From the NCBI GenBank assembly GCA_018857735.1, contig JABMCL010002481.1, positions 261,001 through 325,000 on the forward strand: a stretch of 64,000 nt of DNA, read 5' to 3'. The translations under genes were made by a program, and so were the position numbers. This stretch comes from Alviniconcha marisindica (taxonomy: Eukaryota > Mollusca > Gastropoda > Provannidae). The notes under the pieces are model-generated. The model did not search any database. It had not been told where the DNA came from and worked only from the letters and a program-made list of their open reading frames with translations. Shown here one piece after another: positions 22,799 through 64,000 of this stretch (position 1 is the stretch's first letter; each line of letters begins with the position of its first letter).

Positions 22799-24377
22799 TA
22801 GACTATGGGCTGTCTCATCCAGCTCTTGTTGTCTTCTGTCTTGGGACTGTCATGACCAGAAATGGTCAAGCAATACAGTTATGCTGCCTTCCATCTTGTC
22901 CAGTTCAAGCTCAATCTGACAAGGCCAATGCATTTCAGTTCATGTCTTTTATCCTGGACTTAATGGGTCCCTGTACTTCAGTTCACATTGTCTGAATTGA
23001 CATGAACAGGTGAATTTATTTAAATTGATGTTGTGGTCTGTTATAGATTTGGGTTATGTCGATGTGAAATGGTCAGCACACACTAGCTCATGCTATCTCC
23101 TGTCTTGAACAGTCATCTGATTCATGTTGTGGATTTTACATGCACAATGAATGAATGAATGTTTGGATACAGGTGTAAGTTATGGGGTTGTAAGGTCAAC
23201 ACCACTGCTTTGATTCATGGGCAGGGTGGGAGTCTTGGATCGATGAAAACATTGCACTAAAACTGGCATGGACTTTACATCACCACAGCACCAGATGATG
23301 TCTTCCGTCAACAAATGGGAATACACGCACTTGAGTCTGACTAGTTTGTACACCAATAATTAACATTGTTATGTACAACACAAAGAAAACACCTTGAAGT
23401 GCGTACCACAATCAAAAAGACTGGACCCTCTGACACAGCTGTGAGTGTCCCATGTTCTGCTGACTATTACTCATGACGATGTCTGCTCAGAACTGCACAC
23501 GCCTTTTGGTAGAGACATCTGGCACAGAGGGGTCTGTCTTTCATACAAGAAAATCTCAGAATTGGCAACACCCTATCTCCATAAAGAAACACCCTCTTGC
23601 TCTCTACCTGTACTGTAGCAACTTCAAGCTAATAAAATCTACATGTACTTGCACAAGCTTACGTTGACATGCACACAGTGGAAGCATCAGCTTGATTGAC
23701 ACACAGACAAGTGAGTAAGGAAAGAGAGTGAGTGCCTTGTGCTCAAACCATTTTCAGTGTATGCTTTTTGCACAAGTGCACACATGGGGAGTCAAACAGG
23801 AACAAAAGTCGTCATTAGGCTGTACACAGACGCTGCAGACAAACTACAGTGCTAATTTACACACAGTATGAGATCAGTCATCCATTTTTGAATGAGATTG
23901 TGTAGTTGACATGTTCGAGGTAATTCCTCAAACTAATTCCATTTTGCGTCATATGGATTTACATTTTTTAGACAGCTCACATCTTCAATGAAATTAACAT
24001 AGGATATACTAAGACACACTAAGTCCTTTTTCTTTTTTTTAAATCAGCAGATGTGACTATTTCCCCTCATCAAACATTGGTGAATCAGTCTCATTAGATC
24101 ACTTGCTGATCCAACAATAAAAAAACTCTTTCAAACACACAATACCAGCTGATGCTGGCAAAGACAGAAAACTGTCAGCCAGGTCCAGTTTCAATCAATC
24201 TGTCTGTCCACACACAAATGCATTCCAAAGTGCGAAAACAGGCTTTATGCCTATGCAAAAAGGGTCCTTGGTGGCCTAGAAACAAAAAAAAATTTATATT
24301 TTTTTTAATGAAGCCATCAACTGATGGATCTAAAACACACAGTGGAAGAACATGGCCATAGGTTGGTGGATGCAAAG

Positions 24378-64000
<39,623 letters not shown>

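Larger units (their letters stand above)
19199..24377. other. Convergent 3' region between UBLCP1 (+) and the Rnd gene (-)
   Basis: About 5.2 kb between the two stop codons, holding both 3' UTRs. It contains (CT)n at 19580-19672, a partial family A copy at 20511-20556, a MITE at 20577-20805, (CA)n at 21679-21734 and a 53-bp tandem duplication at 22693-22798. Candidate poly(A) signals are at 19747 (+) and 21826 (-). No coding exon was recognised. Confidence 0.7.

Overview
This is a eukaryotic nuclear window with intron-split genes, GT-AG splice sites and no bacterial-style gene packing. It is extremely rich in microsatellites (CA/GT, CT/GA, AT), homopolymer C/G runs, minisatellites and short interspersed repeats. 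The coding exons and the repeat style suggest a lophotrochozoan animal, most likely a gastropod mollusc. That assignment is an inference from general familiarity, not from a search.

Layout. (1) 103-193 (+) is probably the last coding exon of a gene that enters from the left. (2) A C2H2 zinc-finger gene lies on the minus strand: a nine-finger terminal exon at 3520-4491 and an acidic upstream exon at 6982-7114. The two do not join in phase, so at least one exon is unseen. (3) 10306-19198 (+) holds a complete nine-exon gene for UBLCP1, the ubiquitin-like-domain CTD phosphatase of the nuclear proteasome; all splice phases agree and the predicted product is 346 aa. (4) 24378-64000 (-) is a Rnd-family atypical Rho GTPase in five visible exons that join in phase, with introns of 2.0, 0.8, 24.4 and 11.6 kb. 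Its N-terminus lies beyond the right edge. UBLCP1 and Rnd are convergent (tail to tail), with about 5.2 kb between their stop codons.

The genes do not form an operon or shared pathway. UBLCP1 acts on the nuclear proteasome, the Rnd protein would act at membranes on the actin cytoskeleton, and the zinc-finger protein is probably a DNA-binding regulator.

The non-coding part carries most of the unexplained structure. There are at least ten copies of a SINE-like family (called A here) with a GTGGACGTAAAGC tail motif, including two long dimeric copies ending in an ATC-type tail. There is also a pair of piggyBac-like MITE copies, a tRNA-headed SINE with A and B boxes, and several degenerate tRNA-headed copies. 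Other items are a 33-bp minisatellite, a 103-bp tandem repeat, a locally duplicated 0.3-kb segment, a perfect 58-bp tandem duplication and G-quadruplex-prone arrays. An ISRE-like GAAA array lies just upstream of the UBLCP1 start codon. I found no convincing nested protein-coding gene inside the large Rnd introns.
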